From UBA4427 sp046351135 (lineage in GTDB: Bacteria > Myxococcota_A > UBA9160 > UBA4427): a DNA stretch of 64,000 bases. This document shows positions 1-10,055 of this stretch, piece after piece. Under the pieces are notes generated by a model that was not told where the DNA came from, searched no databases, and saw only the letters and a list, made by a program, of their open reading frames with translations. The stretch covers positions 1 to 64,000 of the forward strand of contig JAXLZA010000001.1 in NCBI GenBank assembly GCA_046351135.1, written 5' to 3'. The translations under genes were made by a program, and so were the position numbers. Position 1 is the first letter of the stretch, and every line of letters starts with the position of its first letter.

Positions 1-1737
1 CTCGGCCGCGTGGCCCTCGAGGACGTGCACGATCCGGTGACGGGCGTGCTGCTCGTGCCGGGCGGCATGGAGATCGACGAGGACAAGGTCAAGCTCGTCG
101 AGAACGCCGGCATCGAGAGCGTGAAGATCCGGTCGGTCCTGACCTGCGCGAGCACCTTCGGTGTCTGCGTGAAGTGCTACGGGCGCGATCTCTCCCGCGG
201 CAACATGGTCAACATGGGCGAGGCGGTCGGCGTGATCGCGGCGCAGTCGATCGGCGAGCCGGGCACCCAGCTCACGATGCGCACGTTCCACATCGGTGGT
301 GCGGCGACGCGGCGCGCGGAGCAGTCCCACGCCGAGGCGGCCTCCGAAGGCGTCATCCGGCTCCACAACATCCGCACGGTCGTCGACAACGAGGGCCGCG
401 CGACGGTCATGACGCGCAACGGCGAGGTCGGCATCGTCGATGCCTCCGGCCGTGAGCGCGAGCGTCATCCCGTCGTGTATGGCGCCACGCTTCGGGTCAA
501 GGAAGGACAGCAGATCCACACGGGCGACGTGATGCTCGACTGGGATCCCTTCGCGAGCCCGATTCTCGCCGAGATGCCCGGCACGGTTCAGTTCCGGGAC
601 ATCATCGAAGGCGCCACGATGCAGGAGCAGGTGGACGACTTCACCGGCGTCTCGTCGAAGGTGATCATCGAGTCGCGGGATCCCGAGCTGCGGCCGCAGA
701 TCACGATCCTCGAGGCCGGCGGGGCGAGCGAGTCGAAGTCGCTGCTCCCGGTCGGCGCCTACCTCTCCGTCTCCGAGGGCGAGGAGGTCACGGCCGGCCA
801 GGTCATCGCGAAGATCCCGCGCGAGGCATCGAAGACGAAGGACATCACCGGCGGTCTGCCGCGGGTGGCCGAGCTCTTCGAGGCGCGCAAGCCGAAGGAG
901 TGCGCCGTCGTCACCGAGGTCGACGGCGTGGTCAGCTTCGGGCCGGACTCCCGCGGCAAGCGGCGCGTGATCGTGACCCCGGACCAGGGCGAGCCCGAGG
1001 AGTACCTGATTCCGAAGGGCAAGCACGTCTCGGTCCACGAGGGCGACCGCGTCCGCGCGGGCGAGGCCCTGATGGACGGCTCGTCGAACCCGCACGACAT
1101 CCTCAAGATCAAGGGCGAGAAGGAGCTCGCCAAGTATCTCGTGGACGAGGTGCAGGAGGTCTACCGCCTGCAGGGCGTGAAGATCAACGACAAGCACATC
1201 GAGGTCATCGTCCGGCAGATGATCCGCAAGGTCCGCATCACGGATCCGGGCGAGAGCGACTGGCTGATCGGCGAGCAGGTCGAGAAGACCCTGTTCCGCG
1301 AGGTCGCGGCCAAGCTCGAGGCCGAGGGCAAGACCCCGCCGCAGGGCGAGACCCAGCTGCTGGGCATCACCAAGGCCTCGCTGTCGACCGAGTCGTTCAT
1401 CTCGGCCGCCTCCTTCCAGGAGACGACCAAGGTGCTGACCGAGGCGGCGATCTGGGGCAAGCACGACTACCTGCGCGGCCTCAAGGAGAACGTGATCATG
1501 GGCCGGCTGATCCCGGCGGGTACGGGTCTGCCCCAGTACCTGGCGACGGGGATCGAGGTCGACATGCCCGAGGGCTTCGAGATCGCCACCGCCGAGCGCG
1601 GCGAGGCGGTCGCGGCGGAGCTGAACGCCCCGCGCGGCCTGATCCTCGACGAGCCGGCGGAGCCGGCCTCGAGCCTGGCGACGATGATCTCGGCAGAAGG
1701 TGAGGCGGCGCCGGAGGGGGGACCCTACGAGTTCTAG
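1..1737 (+). CDS. rpoC: RNA polymerase beta' subunit, C-terminal part (5' end outside window)
   Basis: The frame is open from the first base, so 578 C-terminal residues of the beta' subunit are present. Near residue 50 the pattern C-x6-C-x2-C (CASTFGVCVKC) gives three ligands of the second zinc site. It is followed by the bridge-helix and trigger-loop signature SIGEPGTQLTMRTFHIGG. Between the trigger-loop halves there is a long segment colinear with the proteobacterial SI3 insertion, before TKDITGGLPRVAELFEAR. The end carries LLGITKASLSTESFISAASF and the GRLIPAGTG motif, then an acidic tail of about 60 residues that is longer than in E. coli. A terminator follows at 1803. The upstream gene should be rpoB. 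Confidence 0.98.
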   Translation, partial: LGRVALEDVHDPVTGVLLVPGGMEIDEDKVKLVENAGIESVKIRSVLTCASTFGVCVKCYGRDLSRGNMVNMGEAVGVIAAQSIGEPGTQLTMRTFHIGGAATRRAEQSHAEAASEGVIRLHNIRTVVDNEGRATVMTRNGEVGIVDASGRERERHPVVYGATLRVKEGQQIHTGDVMLDWDPFASPILAEMPGTVQFRDIIEGATMQEQVDDFTGVSSKVIIESRDPELRPQITILEAGGASESKSLLPVGAYLSVSEGEEVTAGQVIAKIPREASKTKDITGGLPRVAELFEARKPKECAVVTEVDGVVSFGPDSRGKRRVIVTPDQGEPEEYLIPKGKHVSVHEGDRVRAGEALMDGSSNPHDILKIKGEKELAKYLVDEVQEVYRLQGVKINDKHIEVIVRQMIRKVRITDPGESDWLIGEQVEKTLFREVAAKLEAEGKTPPQGETQLLGITKASLSTESFISAASFQETTKVLTEAAIWGKHDYLRGLKENVIMGRLIPAGTGLPQYLATGIEVDMPEGFEIATAERGEAVAAELNAPRGLILDEPAEPASSLATMISAEGEAAPEGGPYEF

Positions 1738-1802
1738 CCCGACCGGGCGCCCCGGACGGGGTGGCCCGAACCGGCCGAACCCAGCCGATCGCTCGCGAGT
1801 GT

Positions 1803-1836
1803 CCGCCCCCATCGACCCGTTCGATGGGGGCGGTTT
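1803..1836 (+). terminator. Intrinsic terminator after rpoC
   Basis: A perfect 13-bp inverted repeat (CCGCCCCCATCGA at 1803-1815 and its complement at 1821-1833) encloses a 5-base loop and runs into TTT. It lies 66 bases after the rpoC stop. The T-run is short, as in the other terminators of this window. Confidence 0.8.
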
Positions 1837-1887
1837 CGCGTTCGGGCCCGGGATCGGCAGGGTGTGCAGACGGATGGCCTGCAGGCG

Positions 1888-1915
1888 TTGACACGACCCC
1901 GCAGGAGGCTAATCT
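1888..1915 (+). promoter_or_regulatory. Sigma-70-type promoter of the str operon
   Basis: TTGACA (1888-1893), a 16-base spacer, and TAATCT (1910-1915). It lies between the rpoC terminator and rpsL, where a promoter for rpsL-rpsG-fusA-tuf is expected. The TTGAC...TAA pattern recurs at 38452 and 61432, which supports it. Confidence 0.6.
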
Positions 1916-1921
1916 GCCGCC

Positions 1922-2228
1922 CGCTTCCAGGACCAGGGATTCGTGAACCCCGCGGTTCGTTTCCGGTTTTCGAAGAGAGAGCCTGAGGTTAACTCCGGTC
2001 TCTTCGTGACAGAGAAACGTGACTTCGGGGCCGTGCTGTCTCTGATTTCCGGTTCCTGGATCCGAATTTTCGCGGTCGACCCGGACTCTTCGTCGAGCCG
2101 GCCGCATCCGATCGGGGCCCCCCAGGCCGAGATCGGTGCTCGTCGCGCCAAACATGAGGACCGGGGCTCGAAGCCGCGGTCTCGAAGATCAAAGTCCCGA
2201 GGACCAAGCAGGAGACTCGTTCCGCCCC
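1922..2228 (+). other. Long 5' leader of the str operon with a hairpin
   Basis: If the promoter at 1888 is right, the mRNA has about 305 untranslated bases before rpsL. No reading frame in it resembles a protein. It contains the 8-bp inverted repeat CGAAGAGA (1971-1978) / TCTCTTCG (1999-2006), and it is visibly richer in A+T around 1955-2075 than the genes. A regulatory role, such as autogenous control by a ribosomal protein, is only a possibility. Confidence 0.4.
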
Positions 2229-2600
2229 ATGCCGACCATCCAACAGCTCGTTCGAAAGGGACGCCAGCCGAAGGCTTCGCGCTCGAAGTCGCCCGACCTG
2301 ACGGCCTGCCCCCAGCGGCGCGGCGTTTGTCTGCGCGTGTTCACCGCGACCCCGAAGAAGCCGAACTCGGCGCTCCGCAAGGTCGCGCGCGTGCGCCTCA
2401 CGAACGGCAACGAGGTCAACGCCTACATCGGCGGCGAGGGCCACACGCTGCAGGAGCACTCGGTCGTGCTCGTGCGCGGCGGCCGCGTGAAGGATCTCCC
2501 GGGCGTCCGGTACCACATCGTCCGCGGCTCGCTCGACTCGACCGGTGTCGACGGCCGCAACCAGGGCCGCTCGAAGTACGGCTCGAAGCGCAAGAAGTAA
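2229..2600 (+). CDS. rpsL: 30S ribosomal protein S12
   Basis: Encodes 123 residues, as expected for S12, which sits at the decoding centre. The start MPTIQQLVRKGR is the usual S12 N-terminus; an in-frame extension upstream is rejected. The TPKKPNSALRK loop, which holds the lysine affected in streptomycin resistance, and the GVRYHIVRG segment are intact. GGAG at 2211 is a somewhat distant ribosome-binding site. First gene of rpsL-rpsG-fusA-tuf. Confidence 0.98.
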   Translation: MPTIQQLVRKGRQPKASRSKSPDLTACPQRRGVCLRVFTATPKKPNSALRKVARVRLTNGNEVNAYIGGEGHTLQEHSVVLVRGGRVKDLPGVRYHIVRGSLDSTGVDGRNQGRSKYGSKRKK

Positions 2601-2612
2601 GGAGACGCCGAG

Positions 2613-3083
2613 ATGCCGCGAAGACGCGAGGTAGCGAAGCGCCAGACGGCGCCCGATTCGAAGCACGGCGACGTGATGCTCGGTCGCTTCATCAACGTCG
2701 TGATGCGCGACGGCAAGAAGAGCACCGCCGAGCGCATCGTGTACGGCGCCTTCGGCGAGATCGAGTCGAAGATGCGCAGCGATCCGATGGCGATGTTCCG
2801 CCGGGCGCTCGAGAACATCCGACCGCGGCTCGAGGTCAAGAGCCGCCGCGTCGGTGGCGCGACCTATCAGGTGCCGGTGGAGATCTCGCCGCAGCGCGCG
2901 ACGTCGCTCGCGATGCGCTGGCTGGTGCAGTACTCGGCCTCGCGCCCCGGAAAGAGCATGCGCGAGAAGCTGGCGAACGAGATCATCGACGCGGCGAACG
3001 ATCGCGGCGAGAGCGTGAAGAAGCGGGAGGACACCCACCGGATGGCCGAGGCCAACAAGGCCTTCGCTCATTATCGGTGGTAG
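2613..3083 (+). CDS. rpsG: 30S ribosomal protein S7
   Basis: Encodes 156 residues, the normal length of S7, which nucleates assembly of the 30S head. It starts MPRRREVAKR and contains GGATYQVPVEI and the C-terminal HRMAEANKAFAHYRW, all typical of the family. The site AAGGAG overlaps the rpsL stop, so translation of the two genes is probably coupled. Confidence 0.98.
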   Translation: MPRRREVAKRQTAPDSKHGDVMLGRFINVVMRDGKKSTAERIVYGAFGEIESKMRSDPMAMFRRALENIRPRLEVKSRRVGGATYQVPVEISPQRATSLAMRWLVQYSASRPGKSMREKLANEIIDAANDRGESVKKREDTHRMAEANKAFAHYRW

Positions 3084-3192
3084 ACCCGAGGCGCTCCGGG
3101 GAGACCCGGCAGCGCCCGGTCCTGGATCGAGGGCGCTGCGGCGGGTGGCCGCGGCGCCATTTCGGGGCGGGGCGGGCGGGACGGTAAGAGTC

Positions 3193-5277
3193 ATGCCCAG
3201 AAGCGCACAGCTCTCGGAGACGAGAAACATCGGCATCATGGCCCACATCGATGCCGGCAAGACGACGACGACCGAACGGATCCTGTTCTACACGGGCGTC
3301 AACTACAAGATTGGAGAGGTTCACGACGGCGCGGCCACGATGGACTGGATGCAGCAGGAGCAGGAGCGCGGAATCACGATCACGTCGGCCGCGACGACCT
3401 GTTCCTGGCAGGGGCATCGGATCAACATCATCGATACACCGGGGCATGTCGACTTCACGATCGAAGTCGAGCGCTCGCTCCGGGTCCTCGATGGAGCGAT
3501 CGCGGTGTTCTGCGGCGTCGGGGGCGTGGAGCCGCAATCCGAGACGGTCTGGCGACAGGCCGACAAGTACCGGGTGCCGCGCGTGGCTTTCGTGAACAAG
3601 ATGGATCGCATGGGTGCCAACTTCGAAAACGTGATCTCGATGATCGAGACCCGACTGGGGGCCCGGCCGCTGCCGCTGCAGCTGCCGATCGGCTCGGCGG
3701 ACACGTTTTCGGGCATCGTCGACCTGCTGGAGCGCAAGGCGCTGTACTGGGACGAGGCGAGCCAGGGCGCGGTGTATCGCCGGGAAGACGTGCCGTCGGA
3801 GCTCGCCGACGAGGTCGAGCTCGCGCGCGACCAGCTGCTCGAGCGCCTGGCCGACGTCGACGACGCGGTGATGGCCAAGTATCTGGACGGGCAGGACGTG
3901 CCGGTCGAGGAGCTGCGCGCCGCGATCCGCCGCTCGACGCTGAACCTCGAGCTCGTGCCGGTGCTCTGCGGCAGCGCCTTCAAGAACAAGGGTGTCCAGC
4001 CGCTGCTCGACGCCGTCGTCGCCTACCTGCCGTCGCCCGCCGACGTGCCGCCGGTCGAGGGCGTGCGCGAGAAGGGGGAGGTCGAGGACGCGAAGATCCT
4101 CCGCCGCAAGCCCTCCGACGACGAGCCCTTCGCGGCCCTCGTCTTCAAGATCCAGTCCGATCGCCATGCCGGGAGCCTCGCCTATCTCCGCGTCTATTCG
4201 GGGACGGCGAAGGCCGGCGAGAGCCTGCTCGACTCCTCGACCGGCAAGCGCGAGCGCGTCGGTCGCTTCCTCCAGATGCACGCCAACAAGCGCCAGGAGA
4301 TCGACCAGGTCTACGCCGGCGACATCGTGGCGGCGGTCGGTCTCAAGCAGGTCGTGACCGGCCATACACTCTGCGCGGTGAACGCGCCGATCGTGCTCGA
4401 GTCCCTCGACTTCCCGGAGCCCGTCATCTCGATCGCGATCGAGCCCAAGACGACGGCCGACATGGACAAGCTGGTCGCCTCCCTCGATCGCCTCGCCGTC
4501 GAGGATCCCTCTTTCAAGGTCTCGACCGACACCGAGACCGGTCAGCTCCTCATCTCGGGCATGGGCGAGCTCCATCTCGAGATCATCGTCGACCGCCTGA
4601 TGCGCGAGTTCGGCGTCGACGCGAACGTGGGCCGGCCGCAGGTCGCCTACAAGGAGACGATCTCCGCCGCGGCCGCCGGCGTCTGCGAGTACGCGAAGCA
4701 GACGGGCAACGTCAACGAGTTCGCGGTCGTGCGGCTCGAGGTCGAGCCGGGGGAGACGGGCTCGGGCTTCGTGTTCCAGAACGCGCTGCGCCCCGAGACG
4801 ATCCCGGCGCCCTTTGTCGCGTCGATCGAGAAGGGCTGCCGCGAGGCGGTCCAGAGCGGCCATCTCGGCGGCTACCCGGTCGTCGACGTGAAGGTCCGCC
4901 TCGTCGACGCCGTCGCCCACGAGACCGACTCCTCGGAGCGCTCCTTCCTGATCGCCGGGTCGATGGCCGCCAACGACGGGCTCGCCAAGGCGCGGCCGGT
5001 GCTGCTCGAGCCGATGATGAGCGTCGAGGTCGTCACGCCCGAAGAGTTCCGCGGCGCGGTCCAGGGCGACCTCAACAGCCGCCGAGGCCAGATCAAGGGC
5101 ATCGAGATGCGGGGCATCCTGCAGGCCGTCCAGGCCGAGGTCCCGCTCTCGGAGATGTTCGGTTACGTGTCGAGCGTGCGCTCCATGACCCAGGGACGCG
5201 CGAGCTACACCATGCAGTTCTCCCATTACTCGCGCGTGCCCGAGGCGGTCGCGCGCGGCATCGTCGCGACGTACTGA
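3193..5277 (+). CDS. fusA: Elongation factor G
   Basis: Translocation GTPase of 694 residues. The start MPRSAQLSETRNIGIMAHID is chosen because the family begins there; a 16-residue upstream extension is unlikely. G1 is AHIDAGKTTTTER, G3 DTPGHVDF, G4 NKMD. Domain II, domain III and the C-terminal GDLNSRRGQIKG and PLSEMFGYVSSVRS blocks are clear. The G-domain (EIGEVHDGAATMDWMQQEQ-like stretch) resembles the mitochondrial/spirochaete-planctomycete-delta type of EF-G. Oddity: in domain IV the near-invariant GRGQYG is replaced by GNVNEFA (residues 505-511), while the following HETDSSE loop histidine is kept. Third gene of the str operon. Confidence 0.97.
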   Translation: MPRSAQLSETRNIGIMAHIDAGKTTTTERILFYTGVNYKIGEVHDGAATMDWMQQEQERGITITSAATTCSWQGHRINIIDTPGHVDFTIEVERSLRVLDGAIAVFCGVGGVEPQSETVWRQADKYRVPRVAFVNKMDRMGANFENVISMIETRLGARPLPLQLPIGSADTFSGIVDLLERKALYWDEASQGAVYRREDVPSELADEVELARDQLLERLADVDDAVMAKYLDGQDVPVEELRAAIRRSTLNLELVPVLCGSAFKNKGVQPLLDAVVAYLPSPADVPPVEGVREKGEVEDAKILRRKPSDDEPFAALVFKIQSDRHAGSLAYLRVYSGTAKAGESLLDSSTGKRERVGRFLQMHANKRQEIDQVYAGDIVAAVGLKQVVTGHTLCAVNAPIVLESLDFPEPVISIAIEPKTTADMDKLVASLDRLAVEDPSFKVSTDTETGQLLISGMGELHLEIIVDRLMREFGVDANVGRPQVAYKETISAAAAGVCEYAKQTGNVNEFAVVRLEVEPGETGSGFVFQNALRPETIPAPFVASIEKGCREAVQSGHLGGYPVVDVKVRLVDAVAHETDSSERSFLIAGSMAANDGLAKARPVLLEPMMSVEVVTPEEFRGAVQGDLNSRRGQIKGIEMRGILQAVQAEVPLSEMFGYVSSVRSMTQGRASYTMQFSHYSRVPEAVARGIVATY

Positions 5278-5301
5278 CAAGAGCAAGGAGAGGATTCCCC
5301 G

Positions 5302-6492
<1,191 letters not shown>

Positions 6493-6622
6493 GCGCGTGC
6501 CCGGTCGCGCGGTCGTCGGAGACGACGGCGGCGCGAGCGCGGGCGCGGCGGGCGAGATTCGGCCTGGGGACGACCCGGGCGCGACCTGGTGACGACGGGA
6601 CGATGGGACTGGAGTGAGAGCC

Positions 6623-6940
6623 ATGGCGGATGCCACGACGCAGAAGATTCGGATCCGGATGAAGGCCTACGACTACAAGCTGCTCGACCAGAGCGCGGGT
6701 GAGATCGTGGACACGGCGCAGCGCACCGGGGCGCGCGTCGCGGGGCCGATTCCGCTGCCGACCAACAAGAACAAGTGGACCGTGCTGCGCGGGCCCCACA
6801 TCGACAAGAAGTCGCGCGAGCAGTTCGAGCTGCGCACGCACAAGCGGCTGATCGACATCCTGGACCCGACGCCCCAGACGGTGGACGCGCTGATGAAGCT
6901 CGAGCTCGCCGCCGGCGTCGACGTGGAGATCAAACTGTAG
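6623..6940 (+). CDS. rpsJ: 30S ribosomal protein S10
   Basis: Encodes 105 residues; S10 of the 30S head, also the NusE partner in antitermination. The start MADATTQKIRIRMKAYDY is preferred over an upstream in-frame GTG because GGAG (6611-6614) lies 8 bases before it. The core GPIPLPTNKNKWTVLRGPH and the C-terminus DVEIKL are intact. It heads the S10 operon, 130 bases after tuf. The next gene is rplD rather than the expected rplC. Confidence 0.97.
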   Translation: MADATTQKIRIRMKAYDYKLLDQSAGEIVDTAQRTGARVAGPIPLPTNKNKWTVLRGPHIDKKSREQFELRTHKRLIDILDPTPQTVDALMKLELAAGVDVEIKL

Positions 6941-6942
6941 TC

Positions 6943-7602
6943 ATGGCGAAGGTCGAAGTCGTCGATCAGCAGAACAAGAAGGCGGGGTCGGTGGACCTGG
7001 CGCCGGCCGTCTTCGAGTCGGCCGTGCGGCCCCACCTCTACCACGCCGAGGTCCGCCGGCAGCTCAACTCCCGGCGCGCCGGGACCCACAGCACGAAGAA
7101 CCGCGCCGGGGTCTCGGGCGGTGGCATCAAGCCCTACAAGCAGAAGGGCACCGGCCGCGCCCGCCAGGGCTCGATCCGCGCGCCGCAGTACGCCGGCGGC
7201 GGCGTCGTCTTCGGCCCGGTCCCCCGCGGCTACGACCACAAGCTGCCGAAGAAGGTCCGCCGCGCGGCCCTGGCCTCGGCACTGACCCAGCGCGCCCAGG
7301 AATCGGCGCTGACCGTCGTCGATCGCCTCGCGATCGACGGCTACAGCACGAAGAAGATGCGCGAGGTCCTGAAGACCCTCGGCCTCGACGGGCGCTCGAC
7401 GCTCGTCGTGATCGAGCAGCCGAACCCGACGGTCGAGGCCTCGGCGCGCAACCTGCCCGGCGTCTCGGTCATCCGGAGCGAAGGGCTCAACGTCTACGAC
7501 GTGCTGCGCCACCAGAGCCTGCTGATCACCCGCCCCGCCCTGGACGCGCTCCAGGCCCGGCTCGGACGATCGGCCACGGCCGGCGCCGCGGGAGGTGAGT
7601 GA
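6943..7602 (+). CDS. rplD: 50S ribosomal protein L4
   Basis: Encodes 219 residues; L4 lines the peptide exit tunnel. The tunnel loop is recognisable in SRRAGTHSTKNRAGVSGGG, KPYKQKGTGRARQGS and GGGVVFGPVPR. It starts 2 bases after the rpsJ stop, with GGAG 14 bases upstream inside rpsJ. The rplC gene that almost always separates rpsJ from rplD is not present. The stop overlaps the rplW start as TGATG. Confidence 0.97.
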   Translation: MAKVEVVDQQNKKAGSVDLAPAVFESAVRPHLYHAEVRRQLNSRRAGTHSTKNRAGVSGGGIKPYKQKGTGRARQGSIRAPQYAGGGVVFGPVPRGYDHKLPKKVRRAALASALTQRAQESALTVVDRLAIDGYSTKKMREVLKTLGLDGRSTLVVIEQPNPTVEASARNLPGVSVIRSEGLNVYDVLRHQSLLITRPALDALQARLGRSATAGAAGGE

Positions 7603-7895
7603 TGAAGCTGTCCGTCCATGACGTGATCGAGCGCCCGATCGTGACCGAGAAGAGCGCGATCGCCCGCGAGGCGAAGAACGTCACGACCTTCCGGGTGGAC
7701 CCGAAGGCGACCAAGCACGACATCCGCCGCGCGGTGGAGCAGCTCTTCAACGTGAAGGTGGAGAGCGTCCGCACCATGCAGCAGCAGGGCAAGACGAAGC
7801 GGGTGGGGAAGTTCATCGGGCGGAAGCCCGCGTGGAAGAAGGCGATCGTCGAGCTCGCAGAGGGCCAGTCGATCGAGTTCTTCGAGGGAGTGTGA
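7602..7895 (+). CDS. rplW: 50S ribosomal protein L23
   Basis: Encodes 97 residues, the usual size. L23 sits at the tunnel exit and docks trigger factor and SRP. It starts MKLSVHDVIERPIVTEKS with GGAGG at 7591-7595; the ATG overlaps the rplD stop. The FRVDPKATKHDIRRAVEQLFNV segment is typical. Confidence 0.97.
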   Translation: MKLSVHDVIERPIVTEKSAIAREAKNVTTFRVDPKATKHDIRRAVEQLFNVKVESVRTMQQQGKTKRVGKFIGRKPAWKKAIVELAEGQSIEFFEGV

Positions 7896-7898
7896 TCG

Positions 7899-8729
7899 AT
7901 GCCGGTCAAGCGATATAGACCGACCTCTGCGGGCCGCCGCAACATGAGCGTCTCGGACTTCGCCGAGCTGACGCGCGGGACGTCCGAGCGATCGCTGACG
8001 AAGGGGCTCGTCGCCAAGAGCGGCGGTCGCAACGTCAACGGTCGCATCACGACCTACCACCGCGGCGGTGGCCACAAGCGCCTGTTCCGCCAGATCGACT
8101 TCCGGCGGAACAAGGTCGACGTGCCGGCCAAGGTCGCGGCGATCGACTACGACCCGAACCGGTCGGCGAACATCGCGCTTCTCCATTACGTGGACGGCGA
8201 GAAGCGCTACATCCTGGCGCCCAACGGGCTCAAGGTCGGCGACAAGGTCATGTCGTCGGCGAACGCCGAGATCCAGCCCGGCAACGCGCTGCCGCTCTCG
8301 AAGATCCCGCTCGGTACCCAGGTCCATGCGATCGAGCTCAAGCCCGGCAAGGGCGCGCAGATGGTCCGGTCGGCGGGGACGAGCGCCCAGCTGATGGCGC
8401 GCGAGGGCCACCTCGCGACCCTGCGGCTCCCGTCGGGCGAGATGCGGATGGTCCACGTGGACTGCGTCGCGACCGTCGGCGAGGTCGGCAACGCGGAGCA
8501 CGAGAATCGACGCGTCGGCAAGGCCGGCCGCTCCCGCTGGATGGGCTGGCGGCCGGTGGTGCGCGGCGTCGCGATGAACCCGGTCGATCATCCCATGGGT
8601 GGCGGCGAGGGGCGTTCGTCGGGTGGTCGCCATCCGTGTACGCCGTGGGGCAAGGTGACGAAGGGCCCCAAGACGCGGAACAACAAGCGGACCGATCAGT
8701 ACATCGTGAAGCGGCGCGGCAAGAAGTAA
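7899..8729 (+). CDS. rplB: 50S ribosomal protein L2
   Basis: Encodes 276 residues, standard length. L2 is needed for subunit joining and peptidyl transferase assembly. It has NVNGRITTYHRGGGHKR in the N-terminal part and the conserved C-terminal block VRGVAMNPVDHPMGGGEGR, which includes the histidine near the peptidyl transferase centre. It begins 3 bases after rplW. Confidence 0.98.
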   Translation: MPVKRYRPTSAGRRNMSVSDFAELTRGTSERSLTKGLVAKSGGRNVNGRITTYHRGGGHKRLFRQIDFRRNKVDVPAKVAAIDYDPNRSANIALLHYVDGEKRYILAPNGLKVGDKVMSSANAEIQPGNALPLSKIPLGTQVHAIELKPGKGAQMVRSAGTSAQLMAREGHLATLRLPSGEMRMVHVDCVATVGEVGNAEHENRRVGKAGRSRWMGWRPVVRGVAMNPVDHPMGGGEGRSSGGRHPCTPWGKVTKGPKTRNNKRTDQYIVKRRGKK

Positions 8730-8738
8730 GGAAGAGCC

Positions 8739-9014
8739 ATGGCACGTTCCCTGAAGAAGGGTCCCTTCGTGGACCCGAGCCTGCAGAAGAAGGTCGACAA
8801 GATCACGTCGGGCGGACCGAAGTCCGTCGTCAAGACCTGGTCGCGGCGCTCGATGATCACGCCGGACTTCGTCGGCATCACTTTCCATGTGCACAATGGA
8901 AAGCTCTTCATGCCCGTCTTCGTGACGGAGAACATGGTGGGCCACCGGCTGGGTGAGTTCGCGCCGACGCGCAAGTTCACCGGTCACGCCGGGGACAAGA
9001 GGGTCAAGAAGTGA
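8739..9014 (+). CDS. rpsS: 30S ribosomal protein S19
   Basis: Encodes 91 residues, S19 of the 30S head. MARSLKKGPFVD and the C-terminal HNGKLFMPVFVTENMVGHRL and GEFAPTRKFTGH blocks are characteristic. AGGAAG lies upstream. The TGA stop overlaps the ATG of rplV. Confidence 0.98.
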   Translation: MARSLKKGPFVDPSLQKKVDKITSGGPKSVVKTWSRRSMITPDFVGITFHVHNGKLFMPVFVTENMVGHRLGEFAPTRKFTGHAGDKRVKK

Positions 9015-9361
9015 TGGAAGTCCGGGCAGCGCTCAACGGCTATCGCATCTCGCCGCGCAAGGCGCGGCTCGTCGTCGATCAGATCCGGGGCAAGGGCGTG
9101 GAAGAAGCGCTCAATCTCCTCGATCTGTCGCCCAAGCGGGTGGGCAACCCGATCGCGCAGCTGCTGCGCTCGGCCGTCGCCAACGCCGAGCAGAAGAACG
9201 AGAAGCAGCGGGCGGGGATCGAGATCGACAATCTCGTCGTCGCGAAGATCTACGTCGACGAGGGACCGTCGATGTGGCGCATCCGACCCCGGGCCCAGGG
9301 CCGCGCGACCTGGATCCAGAAGCGCAGCAGCAACATCAACGTGGTTCTCTCGGAACGATAA
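9014..9361 (+). CDS. rplV: 50S ribosomal protein L22
   Basis: Encodes 115 residues. L22 lines the exit tunnel opposite L4. It begins MEVRAALNGYRISPRKARLV; the ATG overlapping the rpsS stop is chosen over the GTG three bases earlier. The beta-hairpin end RIRPRAQGRATWIQKRSSNI is conserved. Confidence 0.97.
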   Translation: MEVRAALNGYRISPRKARLVVDQIRGKGVEEALNLLDLSPKRVGNPIAQLLRSAVANAEQKNEKQRAGIEIDNLVVAKIYVDEGPSMWRIRPRAQGRATWIQKRSSNINVVLSER

Positions 9362-9371
9362 GGACGGATCA

Positions 9372-10052
9372 ATGGGTCAAAAAGTTCATCCCTACGGATT
9401 CCGGGTGGGCACGCTGTACGGCTGGCAGTCGAACTGGTTCGCCGGCAAGAACTACGCCGAGCAGCTCCACGAGGACGTCCAGATCCGCCGCTTCATCAAG
9501 AAGAAGCTGTATCACGCGGGCATCTCGAAGGTCGTCATCGAGCGGACCGGCGACAAGGTCGTCATCAACATCCACACCGCGCGCCCCGGCATCCTGATCG
9601 GCAAGCGCGGCGCGGAAGTCGACGTGCTGCGCAAGGAGCTGAAGGCGTACACCCCGCGCGAGGTCTTCATCAACATCAAGGAGATCCGCAAGGCGGAGCT
9701 CGACGCCCAGCTCGTGGCCGAGAACATCGCGACCCAGCTCGAGCGCCGCGTCGCGTTCCGGCGGGCCATGAAGAAGGCGATGATCTCGACGATGAAGTTC
9801 GGAGCCGAGGGCATCCGGATCCAGTGTTCGGGCCGCCTCGGCGGCGCCGAGATGGGTCGCCGCGAGTGGTACCGCGATGGCCGCGTTCCGCTCCATACGC
9901 TGCGCGCCGAGATCGAATACGGCTTCGCCGAGGCGCACACGACGTACGGCGTGATCGGCGTGAAGTGCTGGATCTTCAAGGGCGAGGTCGGTGACCGCGT
10001 GCTGAAGCGCGGCACGCTTTCCCAGGACCACCGGTCGGAGATTCCGAGGTAG
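9372..10052 (+). CDS. rpsC: 30S ribosomal protein S3
   Basis: Encodes 226 residues. S3 lies at the mRNA entry channel. It begins MGQKVHPYGFRVG, contains the KH-domain signature IGKRGAEVDVLRKEL and the C-terminal block AEMGRREWYRDGRVPLHTLRA. The C-terminal tail after the S3_C domain is shorter than in E. coli. Confidence 0.98.
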   Translation: MGQKVHPYGFRVGTLYGWQSNWFAGKNYAEQLHEDVQIRRFIKKKLYHAGISKVVIERTGDKVVINIHTARPGILIGKRGAEVDVLRKELKAYTPREVFINIKEIRKAELDAQLVAENIATQLERRVAFRRAMKKAMISTMKFGAEGIRIQCSGRLGGAEMGRREWYRDGRVPLHTLRAEIEYGFAEAHTTYGVIGVKCWIFKGEVGDRVLKRGTLSQDHRSEIPR

Positions 10053-10055
10053 GAA

